From JBELHR01 sp049607205 (GTDB lineage: Bacteria > Bacteroidota > Bacteroidia > Flavobacteriales > Flavobacteriaceae): 18,460 bases of DNA. The notes under the pieces were generated by a model, which worked only from the letters and a program-made list of their open reading frames with translations, made no database searches and was not told the origin of the DNA. The stretch spans positions 1 to 18,460 of the forward strand of contig JBMYWH010000032.1 in the NCBI GenBank assembly GCA_049607205.1. Direction: 5' to 3'. Shown in pieces: positions 1-6,622 of this stretch. A program made the position numbers and the translations under genes. Position 1 is the first letter of the stretch. Every line of letters starts with the position of its first letter.

Positions 1-455
1 CAGCACCACAGGTGCGGTCTTCCAACAAAACACTGGCCTCCAACCTTCAAAACTCAACGTGCCACCGGCACGAAAAAAGCACCACAGGTGCGGTCTTCCT
101 ACAAAACACCGGTCTCCAACCTTCAACCCCCCGTGCCACCGGCACACCCCCAGCACCACAGGTGCGGTCTTCCAACAAAACACTGGCCTCCAACCTTCAA
201 AACTCCCCCGTGCCACCGGCACGCCCCAAGCACCACAGGTGCGACCTCCCTACAAAACACCGATCTCAAACATTCAAAACTAACCCGTGCCACCGGCACG
301 CCCTCCAGCACCACAGGTGCGGTCTTCCTACAAAACACAAGTCTCCAACCTTCAAAACTCAACGTGCCACCGGCACGCCCAAGCACCACAGGTGCGACCT
401 CCCAACAAACCACAAATCTCAAACCCACTCAACTCCCCCGTGCCACCACCATACC
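1..455. repeat. Tandem array of paired, covarying hairpins (~76-bp unit)
   Basis: A non-coding array, probably continuing beyond the left edge. Each unit has hairpin A (CGTGCCACCGGCACG, 6-bp stem, loop ACC), then 5-7 nt, then hairpin B (GCACCACAGGTGC, 5-bp stem, loop ACA), then a pyrimidine- and A-rich linker of about 40 nt. B copies lie at 3-15, 79-91, 153-165, 230-242, 308-320 and 383-395. A copies lie at 58-72, 132-146, 209-223, 286-300 and 363-377. A last A copy at 439-453 has lost its right arm. B-to-B periods are 76, 74, 77, 78 and 75 bp. A and B share the frame GxxCCACxGGxxC and differ by two compensated base pairs. Linkers form two groups: units 1, 2, 3 and 5 begin GGTCTTCC after hairpin B, while units 4 and 6 begin GACCTCCC. 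The array is much richer in C and G than the genes beside it. Function is unknown; RNA hairpins, a protein-binding array or a REP-like element are all possible. Confidence 0.9.
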
Positions 456-506
456 CCAATAAAAAAAAACTAAAAAAATGTTAAATAAAACTAAAACTAT
501 CATTAC

Positions 507-525
507 ATAATAGTATTACTATTAT
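507..525. promoter_or_regulatory. Probable TetR operator (perfect inverted repeat)
   Basis: The site is ATAATAGT-ATT-ACTATTAT: perfect 8-bp arms around a 3-bp spacer, 24 bp upstream of the TetR-type gene. Its right arm overlaps the predicted -7 box at 523-530, so a bound dimer would block polymerase. TetR family regulators commonly repress their own operon from such sites. Binding by this particular regulator is inferred. Confidence 0.6.
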
Positions 526-530
526 ATTTG
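523..530 (+). promoter_or_regulatory. -7 promoter box TATATTTG for the exporter operon
   Basis: Exact match to the Bacteroidota -7 consensus TAnnTTTG, ending 18 nt before the ATG at 549. No clear -33 TTG element was found. It overlaps the inverted repeat at 507-525. Confidence 0.55.
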
Positions 531-548
531 TAAGCAAGACAATCAAAT

Positions 549-1238
549 ATGGAAGCTTTTTTAGCAAACTACAAAATCATTGTACCTCCGAACATCTATA
601 TAAAAGATCCAGAACATACAGACCTGGGACAGAGGATTGTGAAATATGGAGTAGAATTGATTTTAGAAATAGGCTTTGATGCCTTTACATTTAGAAAACT
701 CGGAACCAAAATCAAATCAAACGAAAGTTCGATTTACCGATATTTCGAAAACAAACATAAATTCTTAGTCTACCTAAGCTCGGTATACTGGGGCTACATG
801 GAGTATGAAATGGTTTTGGGCACCTATAAACTCAATGACCCTATCGACAAACTAGATAAGTACATTGATATTATATCTAAACCAACTACTCAAAACAATT
901 CCTTCAGTAGCTGTGATCAAGTGCAATTGTATCAAATTATGATCAATGAAAATTCTAAATCTTTTTTAACCAAAGAAGTGGATAGCGAGAACAAGGATGG
1001 TTATTTCTTGGTTTATAAACGCTTAATTCAACGCTTGTGTGATCTCATTGAAACCGTCGCACCGGATTACCAATTCAAGCAAAGTTTATCCAGTAGCTTA
1101 TTTGAAGCCTCTTTACACCAGCATTTTCTGGCCTCTCATTTTCCTAAAATGACCAGCTGCAACAATGACAAGAACACTTTTCTATTCTTAAAGGATCTCG
1201 TTTTTAAAACTTTAGAACTACACAAAAATGACAAATAA
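549..1238 (+). CDS. TetR/AcrR family transcriptional regulator
   Basis: A 229-residue protein, usual for TetR regulators (about 190-230). An N-terminal DNA-binding domain is visible at about residues 25-71. Its helix-turn-helix covers roughly 47-70, including the family pattern FTFRKLGTKIKSNESSIYRYF followed by an NKHKFL-like helix. The C-terminal ligand-binding half shows no recognisable signature, so the inducer is unknown. It is the first gene of an operon with the ABC, HlyD and TolC genes and overlaps the ABC gene by 11 bp. The perfect inverted repeat at 507-525 is its likely binding site, implying autoregulation and control of the exporter. The ATG at 549 is preferred because it lies 18 nt after a -7 box and leaves the HTH domain complete. 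The family call is firm; the role as exporter repressor is inferred from position. Confidence 0.88.
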   Translation: MEAFLANYKIIVPPNIYIKDPEHTDLGQRIVKYGVELILEIGFDAFTFRKLGTKIKSNESSIYRYFENKHKFLVYLSSVYWGYMEYEMVLGTYKLNDPIDKLDKYIDIISKPTTQNNSFSSCDQVQLYQIMINENSKSFLTKEVDSENKDGYFLVYKRLIQRLCDLIETVAPDYQFKQSLSSSLFEASLHQHFLASHFPKMTSCNNDKNTFLFLKDLVFKTLELHKNDK

Positions 1239-2883
1239 CAACAATTTAAGCCCTTTCAAAAGACTGATTAACTTGCTTACCTTAGAGCGACGCGATATAT
1301 TCCAAGTCTTTTACTATGCCATATTCTCAGGATTTATGTCTTTGACCCTCCCTCTTGGAATTCAAGCCATCATCAACTTGATTCAAGGAGCCCAAATCAG
1401 TACTTCATGGATTATCCTGGTCATTTTAGTCACGATTGGAGTGGTATTCAACGGAGCTTTGCAGCTTATGCAACTTCGTATAATTGAAACTATACAACAA
1501 AGAATTTTTGCAAGATCCTCATTTGATCTGACCTATCGTTTTCCTAAAATGAAGATGAAGGAATTACGTAACTCCTACGCTCCAGAACTGGCCAACCGAT
1601 TCTTCGACACTCTAACCGTTCAAAAAGGACTTTCAAAGATATTAATTGATGTTCCTACCTCCTTACTACAGATTATTTTTGCCCTAATTCTTCTTTCTTT
1701 TTACCATCCGTTTTTTATCATTTTCGGTGTCGTATTAGTTGCTCTGTTCATATTAGTATTTCAATATTCCGCACAAAAAGGATTGGAGACAAGTCTTCTA
1801 GAGTCAAAACATAAATATAAGGTGGCACACTGGATCCAAGAAGTTGCGCGCTCTCTAGTGAGTTTTAAACTCTCAGGAACTACGCATCTAGCCCTTGATA
1901 AAAACGACAAACTGGTGGATCAATACATCAAGGCCAGAGAAGGACATTTCGGCATCATACGTATTCAGTTCATCAAGATGATTGCCTTTAAGGTACTCAT
2001 TACAGCAGGACTTTTAATCGTAGGTGGATTACTGGTGTTAAACCAACAAATGAACATCGGTCAATTCGTGGCCGCAGAAATCATTATTCTTCTTGTGATT
2101 AGCTCAGTGGAAAAACTTATTTACAGCCTTGAAACAATTTATGACACTCTTACTTCTATCGAAAAGCTAGGTCAAATTGTGGACAAGGAACTTGAACCTC
2201 AAAGTGGAGAGACTTTAGAATCTGAAAATAAAATGTTTATCAAACTCGAAAAAGTAAGTTATAAAGCTCCGGGACAAGAAGTAAACACCCTTAATAAGAT
2301 TAATATAGACTTCCCTGCGGGGTCAAAAACCCTCATTCGAGGAGAAAACGGCTCCGGAAAATCCACCCTTCTTAAGGTAATCACAGGAATAATAAATCCT
2401 AATTATGGAGGAGTCTATATCAACAACCTGCCATTAAAGAGTTTGAATATCAATAGCTATAGGTCATCCATCGGGGAAAGTCTTTCGGAAGAAATGCCTT
2501 TTGAGGGAACTCTTAAGGAGAACTTGACCTTCGGTAACCCTAATATTAATGATCGAGAGATCTTTAGAATTCTAGAAATAGTAAATCTAACCAGTTTCTT
2601 GAAAAAACTAGATCAAGGTCTTCAGACCATTATTTATCCTGAAGGGAAACAAATCCCTACCACCATTTCTAAAAAAATCATCCTGGCAAGAGCCCTACTA
2701 AAAAACCCTAAGATCTTGATCCTTGAAAATGCCTTTTTTGAATTTGAGATCACTGAAGCAGACTTGATCATTAGAAACCTAAATGAACATTATTCGGATC
2801 TTACCTTTATAATAGTTAGTAGCAGTCCAATTTGGGACTCTTATTGCGACAGAGAAATAACATTAACAAAAGAATCAAATTAA
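1228..2883 (+). CDS. ABC exporter subunit with fused permease and non-canonical ATPase domain
   Basis: A 551-residue half-transporter: an N-terminal membrane domain with about six hydrophobic segments (roughly 26-52, 61-82, 142-160, 162-180, 252-272, 278-296), then a nucleotide-binding domain from about 335. There is no C39 peptidase domain. Walker A is intact (GENGSGKST, 372-380). The other ATPase motifs are not canonical: the Q-loop position is Ser420 or Glu421, the LSGGQ position reads IPTTI (476-480), Walker B ends ILILEN (496-501) so the usual Asp-Glu pair is Glu-Asn, and the switch histidine position is Ser532. The frame is open throughout, neighbours are intact, and conserved scaffold such as PFEGTLKENLTFG remains, so this is not simple decay. 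It overlaps tetR by 11 bp and is followed 7 nt later by the adaptor gene. The likely role is the inner-membrane part of a type I-like tripartite exporter; the substrate is unknown. Fold and family are sure; ATPase activity is doubtful. Confidence 0.88.
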   Translation: MTNNNNLSPFKRLINLLTLERRDIFQVFYYAIFSGFMSLTLPLGIQAIINLIQGAQISTSWIILVILVTIGVVFNGALQLMQLRIIETIQQRIFARSSFDLTYRFPKMKMKELRNSYAPELANRFFDTLTVQKGLSKILIDVPTSLLQIIFALILLSFYHPFFIIFGVVLVALFILVFQYSAQKGLETSLLESKHKYKVAHWIQEVARSLVSFKLSGTTHLALDKNDKLVDQYIKAREGHFGIIRIQFIKMIAFKVLITAGLLIVGGLLVLNQQMNIGQFVAAEIIILLVISSVEKLIYSLETIYDTLTSIEKLGQIVDKELEPQSGETLESENKMFIKLEKVSYKAPGQEVNTLNKINIDFPAGSKTLIRGENGSGKSTLLKVITGIINPNYGGVYINNLPLKSLNINSYRSSIGESLSEEMPFEGTLKENLTFGNPNINDREIFRILEIVNLTSFLKKLDQGLQTIIYPEGKQIPTTISKKIILARALLKNPKILILENAFFEFEITEADLIIRNLNEHYSDLTFIIVSSSPIWDSYCDREITLTKESN

Positions 2884-2890
2884 GACAGGT

Positions 2891-4246
2891 ATGCTAAACA
2901 TTTCAAATACACCTATAGCTAATAAACCAGACTTGTCTAGATATCAATCCATCAAGTCTGTTACGCATAAGAAATACTATAAGAAGCTCAACAAGTTCTT
3001 GTTAATTTTTCTAGGAATACTCTTAATCACCTTATTCCTTCCATGGACTCAGACGGTAAGTGGAACTGGTTTCGTAACCACACTTAAACCCAGTCAAAGA
3101 CCCCAAACCATACAATCGGCACTTCCAGGTCGCATCGAGCAATGGTATGTTCAAGAAGGAGACTATGTACATAAAAATGACACAATCTTAAGAATCAGTG
3201 AAGTTAAGAGTGAATATTTTGACCAAAAACTACTCCAAAGAACCCAAGAACAAATCGAAGCAAAACAAGCCTCTCAAAGTTCTTACGAGTCAAAAACTAT
3301 TGCCTTAAATAACCAAATTGATGCAATAAAAAGAGAACAGCAATTAAAAAACAGTCAGGCAAAAAACAAGTTAGAACAAGAAATCTTTCAAAGAAGTAGT
3401 GATTCTATCTTATTTAAAACCGCTGAATTAAATTTTGACATTGCCACACGCCAATATAATCGAACAAAAAATTTAGAAGCCCAGGGACTGAAGTCTAGAA
3501 AGGAATTGGAAATGGCTACCCTGAAACTCCAAGAATCGGAGAATAAGCTCAACGCCAGTGAAAACAAGTTCAAGAGTAGTCAGAACAAGGTGGTCAACGC
3601 CCAGTTAGAACTCAAAAGGTTAGCCTCAAGTTATAGAGAAAAAATCTCTAAGGCACAGAGCGATTTGTTTTCTGCAGAATCAGCTAATTACGAAACACAG
3701 GTGCAGGTTTCAAAATTACAAAACAGTGCCTCGAATTATGAAAAGCGCTCAAGCTTAATGTATATCACAGCACCACAAAGTGGATACATTAACAAAGCAA
3801 TTAAACAAGGTATAGGTGAAACATTCAAGGAAGGTGAGTCACTTCTTAATATCATGCCTTCGGATTATGATTTGGCCGTTGAAATTTTCATCAAACCCAT
3901 TGACCTTCCTCTTATTCATAAAGGAGAAAAAGTAAGAATTCAATTTGACGGTTGGCCTGCTATCGTATTTAGCGGTTGGGAAAGTGTTTCCTATGGGACC
4001 TATGCTGCAAAGGTAAATGCGGTTGAGAACTTTATTAGCCCGAATGGCATGTATAGGGTATTACTTGTTCCTGATCCTTCTCAAAAGGACAAAACCTGGC
4101 CAGAAGCCATTCGAATGGGATCGGGAGTTAAGAGTTTTGCCTTACTGAACAACGTACCTATTTGGTATGAGATGTGGAGACAGCTCAATGGTTTCCCTCC
4201 TGATTTTTACACTGCAAAGGATCAATCAAAACAGACTAAGAAATGA
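2891..4246 (+). CDS. HlyD-family periplasmic adaptor (membrane fusion protein)
   Basis: A 451-residue adaptor linking an inner-membrane ABC unit to an outer-membrane channel. A single N-terminal membrane anchor lies at about 37-52. The first lipoyl half is at 78-101, with the RIEQWYVQEGDYV pattern. A long charged coiled-coil hairpin spans about 110-285. The second lipoyl half is at 291-322 (APQSGYI followed by GIGETFKEGESLL). A beta-barrel region follows to about 400. Length and order match HlyD-type adaptors. It begins 7 nt after the ABC gene and overlaps the TolC gene by 4 bp (ATGA), so the three structural genes are translationally linked. The partner assignment comes from this context; the exported substrate is not indicated. 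Confidence 0.9.
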   Translation: MLNISNTPIANKPDLSRYQSIKSVTHKKYYKKLNKFLLIFLGILLITLFLPWTQTVSGTGFVTTLKPSQRPQTIQSALPGRIEQWYVQEGDYVHKNDTILRISEVKSEYFDQKLLQRTQEQIEAKQASQSSYESKTIALNNQIDAIKREQQLKNSQAKNKLEQEIFQRSSDSILFKTAELNFDIATRQYNRTKNLEAQGLKSRKELEMATLKLQESENKLNASENKFKSSQNKVVNAQLELKRLASSYREKISKAQSDLFSAESANYETQVQVSKLQNSASNYEKRSSLMYITAPQSGYINKAIKQGIGETFKEGESLLNIMPSDYDLAVEIFIKPIDLPLIHKGEKVRIQFDGWPAIVFSGWESVSYGTYAAKVNAVENFISPNGMYRVLLVPDPSQKDKTWPEAIRMGSGVKSFALLNNVPIWYEMWRQLNGFPPDFYTAKDQSKQTKK

Positions 4247-5628
4247 AACGAATCCTAATACTTTTTCTATTGTGCTCATCATGGGCCTATAGTCAAGACC
4301 AAGCAGAGGTTCTCGGTATGGAGGAATTTCTAGCCATGGTGAAAAAATACCATCCTATCGTCAAACAATCTGACCTACAGATTCAAAGCAGTGAAGCCAA
4401 GCTTATGAAGGCCAGAGGGGCTTTTGACCCCAAAATAGGGGTCGATTGGGATCAGAAGGAATTTGCAGGCTCCCAATATTATGATAAAATCAACACCTAT
4501 TTCAAAATACCAACTTGGTACGGTCTTGAATTCATTGGGAAATATGAAAATAACACGGGAACCTACCTCAACCCAGAGAGTAAAGTACCGGAAGGTGGTC
4601 TTTACAATGTTGGAGTTTCCCTTTCACTTGCCCAAGGATTTCTAATGGATCAGAGAATGGCTAGCGTCAGAAAGGCCAAAGCCTTCGAGAAGCAAGCTTT
4701 AGCAGATCAAAAATTAGTAGTGAACAGGGTAATGTTTCAAGCCATGAATGCCTACTATGACTGGCTCAAAACCTATGATGAACTTGAAGTCTATCAAAAC
4801 TATTTGAAAAACGCCCAAGGTCAGTATCAAGGCATTAAAACACAATATGATTCTGGCGACATCGCGGCGATAGATACCCTAGAGGCTTCTATTAATCTAA
4901 ACAACCGTATTATTCTCAAAGAGAAGGCAGAACTAAATTATCAAAAATCCAGTCTAGCCCTATCCAATTTTCTATGGATTGAAGACATTCCTGTTGAACT
5001 CAAAGATGGTTTATCTCCTCAAAGAGATCTTATTGTCAAGATCGATGAAGTTCTTGAGCTTTCCCAGTTTGAAATGGACAGTGTTGACCTGAGTCTTCAT
5101 CCTAAATTACAGTCTTTAAATTACAAGTTGGACCAATTAAAAATTGATCAAAAACTCAAGCGAAACCAAATGCTTCCAGATCTAAAAGTTCAATATTACC
5201 TCTTAGATGCCAGTACGGTTAATGATCCTAGCTATGGGTTTTCTGCAGAAAACTACAAGAGTTCGCTTACCTTAAGCATCCCTATATTATTGAGAAAAGA
5301 CCGCGCAAATCTTAAGCTCAACCAATATAAGATAGAAGACATGAGCTATCAAATGGATCTGGCTAGCCTAGAGCTTAGCAACAAAATTAAAGCCATAGAA
5401 ACAGAAATAAACACCTATGAAGGACTCTTAGGTCAAAGCAAGAAAATTGTCACGGACTACGAGAGTCTAGCTAATGGAGAACAGCAAAAGTTTCTCAATG
5501 GAGACAGTTCTCTTTTTAAAGTCTATTACCGCGAAGGAAAATGGTTAGAGAGTCAACTCAAAAACATACAAACCTATATCAGCTATCTCGGGTCAAAAAG
5601 TAAACTGAGATACACACTTGCCCTTTAA
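4243..5628 (+). CDS. TolC-family outer-membrane efflux protein
   Basis: A 461-residue protein with a signal peptide (MKRILILFLLCSSWAYS, probable cleavage before Gln18), followed by the helix-rich repeats of the outer-membrane efflux family. The first helical segment (about 26-60) has the HPIVKQSDLQIQ pattern and leads into the ARGAFDPKIG turn and strand-like stretches. Long amphipathic helices recur at about 140-250 and 300-430. Cys11 is not preceded by a proper lipobox, so a lipoprotein is unlikely. The start overlaps the adaptor stop (ATGA at 4243-4246). As last gene of the operon it supplies the outer-membrane channel, and a hairpin terminator follows at 5633-5666. Confidence 0.88.
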   Translation: MKRILILFLLCSSWAYSQDQAEVLGMEEFLAMVKKYHPIVKQSDLQIQSSEAKLMKARGAFDPKIGVDWDQKEFAGSQYYDKINTYFKIPTWYGLEFIGKYENNTGTYLNPESKVPEGGLYNVGVSLSLAQGFLMDQRMASVRKAKAFEKQALADQKLVVNRVMFQAMNAYYDWLKTYDELEVYQNYLKNAQGQYQGIKTQYDSGDIAAIDTLEASINLNNRIILKEKAELNYQKSSLALSNFLWIEDIPVELKDGLSPQRDLIVKIDEVLELSQFEMDSVDLSLHPKLQSLNYKLDQLKIDQKLKRNQMLPDLKVQYYLLDASTVNDPSYGFSAENYKSSLTLSIPILLRKDRANLKLNQYKIEDMSYQMDLASLELSNKIKAIETEINTYEGLLGQSKKIVTDYESLANGEQQKFLNGDSSLFKVYYREGKWLESQLKNIQTYISYLGSKSKLRYTLAL

Positions 5629-5632
5629 AAGA

Positions 5633-5674
5633 AAACTCCCTGAATCTAAATAGAAACAGGGAGTTTATAATTTT
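5633..5674. terminator. Bidirectional intrinsic terminator
   Basis: Perfect 10-bp stem AAACTCCCTG (5633-5642) and CAGGGAGTTT (5657-5666) with a 14-nt loop. A T-rich run follows on the plus strand, and the A-rich left flank gives U-rich RNA on the minus strand. It sits between the converging ends of the TolC gene and rluB, so it can serve both. Confidence 0.85.
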
Positions 5675-5692
5675 ATAGAAAATCGAACGGAC

Positions 5693-6565
5693 TTAAATCA
5701 TTTTCAGATTGTTAATTTCTTGTTCTGTCAACTGACGATAGAATCCTCTTGGGAGGTTCTTCTTAGTCATTCCAGCAAAGATAACACGGTCCAGTTTAGT
5801 TACATTATATCCTAAACTTTCAAAAATCTTTCTTACAATTCTATTTCTACCCGAATGTATTTCGATTCCAACCTCGTTCTTCTTTGCTCCTTCTACATAA
5901 GAAATCGCATCAACGAATACACGTCTTCCCTCTACAGCAAAACTTGGTTCTTCAATTTTCTGAAGATCCTTAAGTTCTAGTTTTCTATCTAGGGTAGCAT
6001 GGTATAATTTTCTAACATTATGTTTAGGGTGGGTTAATTTCTTAGCCAACTCCCCATCGTTAGTAAATAATAATAAACCGGTTGTATTTCTATCTAAACG
6101 TCCTACTGGATAGATACGTTCTTTAGATGCTTTTTCGATCAATTCCATTACTGTTTTACGCCCTCTATCATCATCCATAGTGGTGATATAGTTCTTAGGC
6201 TTATTCAGTAATACATAACGTTTTGTTTCTGGGCTAATCAGTGTTCCGTCAAATCTAACAAGATCTCCATCCTTTACACGATATCCCATTTCGGTAACAA
6301 CCTTACCATTAATTGTTGCGGAACCAGCTTCGATATATACATCTGCTTCTCTACGAGAACAAATACCTGCATTAGCAATATATTTATTCAATCTAATTCC
6401 ATCTTGAGCCGCTTCTGGTTTAGCAGGTTTAGCAGCAGGTTTTGGTCTTTTTTTGAAATTCCCTTCACCTTTACTTTGGAATTTTCCTTGGCGAGGTCCC
6501 CCTGTTTTCCCAACAGGCTTCTTACCCGCTTGTCGTCCTCTCGACGAGTTTTTTGAATCTTGCAT
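5693..6565 (-). CDS. rluB: RluB/RsuA-family rRNA pseudouridine synthase
   Basis: A 290-residue enzyme converting a specific uridine in rRNA to pseudouridine. Residues 1-56 are a Lys/Arg/Gly/Pro-rich disordered tail. An S4 RNA-binding domain spans about 57-105 (IRLNKYIANAGICSRREAD and the following ING turn). The catalytic domain carries VGRLDRNTTGLLLFTNDGEL with presumed catalytic Asp158, and HSGRNRIVRKIFESLGY at about 237-253. The order S4 then RsuA-type catalysis marks the RluB/RluE/RluF/RsuA group. RluB (23S rRNA) is the usual call in Bacteroidota, but 16S or another 23S target cannot be excluded. The basic N-terminal extension is a common Bacteroidota variation. It lies 57 bp after the prenyltransferase gene, and a -7 box at 6583-6590 suggests its own promoter. 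Confidence 0.87.
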   Translation of the reverse strand: MQDSKNSSRGRQAGKKPVGKTGGPRQGKFQSKGEGNFKKRPKPAAKPAKPEAAQDGIRLNKYIANAGICSRREADVYIEAGSATINGKVVTEMGYRVKDGDLVRFDGTLISPETKRYVLLNKPKNYITTMDDDRGRKTVMELIEKASKERIYPVGRLDRNTTGLLLFTNDGELAKKLTHPKHNVRKLYHATLDRKLELKDLQKIEEPSFAVEGRRVFVDAISYVEGAKKNEVGIEIHSGRNRIVRKIFESLGYNVTKLDRVIFAGMTKKNLPRGFYRQLTEQEINNLKMI

Positions 6566-6582
6566 GAAAATTTAATTTTTTG

Positions 6583-6590
6583 CAAAATTA
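6583..6590 (-). promoter_or_regulatory. -7 promoter box TAATTTTG for rluB
   Basis: Minus-strand TAATTTTG matches TAnnTTTG and ends 17 nt before the rluB ATG. No clear -33 element. It overlaps the inverted repeat at 6585-6609. Confidence 0.5.
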
Positions 6591-6609
6591 CATCATTATA
6601 ATGTAATTT
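6585..6609. promoter_or_regulatory. Inverted repeat between ubiA-like gene and rluB
   Basis: Arms AAATTACAT (6585-6593) and ATGTAATTT (6601-6609), 9 bp each, with a 7-nt spacer. It lies just after the prenyltransferase stop and overlaps the rluB -7 box. It could be a weak AT-rich terminator for the upstream gene or an operator for rluB. Confidence 0.4.
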
Positions 6610-6622
6610 CCATCATAAATGC

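Noticed and set aside
1..455. CRISPR array
   Set aside because: The stretches between hairpins are themselves repeated, not unique spacers, units are of uneven length, and no cas gene is near.
1..455. Integron attC array
   Set aside because: No cassette genes between the hairpins, no attC core sites and no integrase in view.
12..484. Overlapping repetitive open frames of 65-153 codons on both strands
   Set aside because: They come from the G-poor tandem array, which lacks stops. Unit lengths of 74-78 bp shift the frame, so no protein repeat can be kept.
1228..2883. ABC gene as a pseudogene
   Set aside because: The frame is full length, Walker A and the membrane domain are intact, and the operon is tightly packed; the motif changes look specific rather than random decay.
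3388..3573. 61-codon minus-strand frame
   Set aside because: Antisense shadow of the coiled-coil region of the HlyD adaptor.
4243..4300. TolC protein as a lipoprotein through Cys11
   Set aside because: Residues before Cys11 (Phe-Leu-Leu) do not make a lipobox; a standard signal peptide ending near Ser17 fits better.
6388..6585. 65-codon frame overlapping the rluB start
   Set aside because: Frame-shifted shadow of the low-complexity basic N-terminus of rluB.
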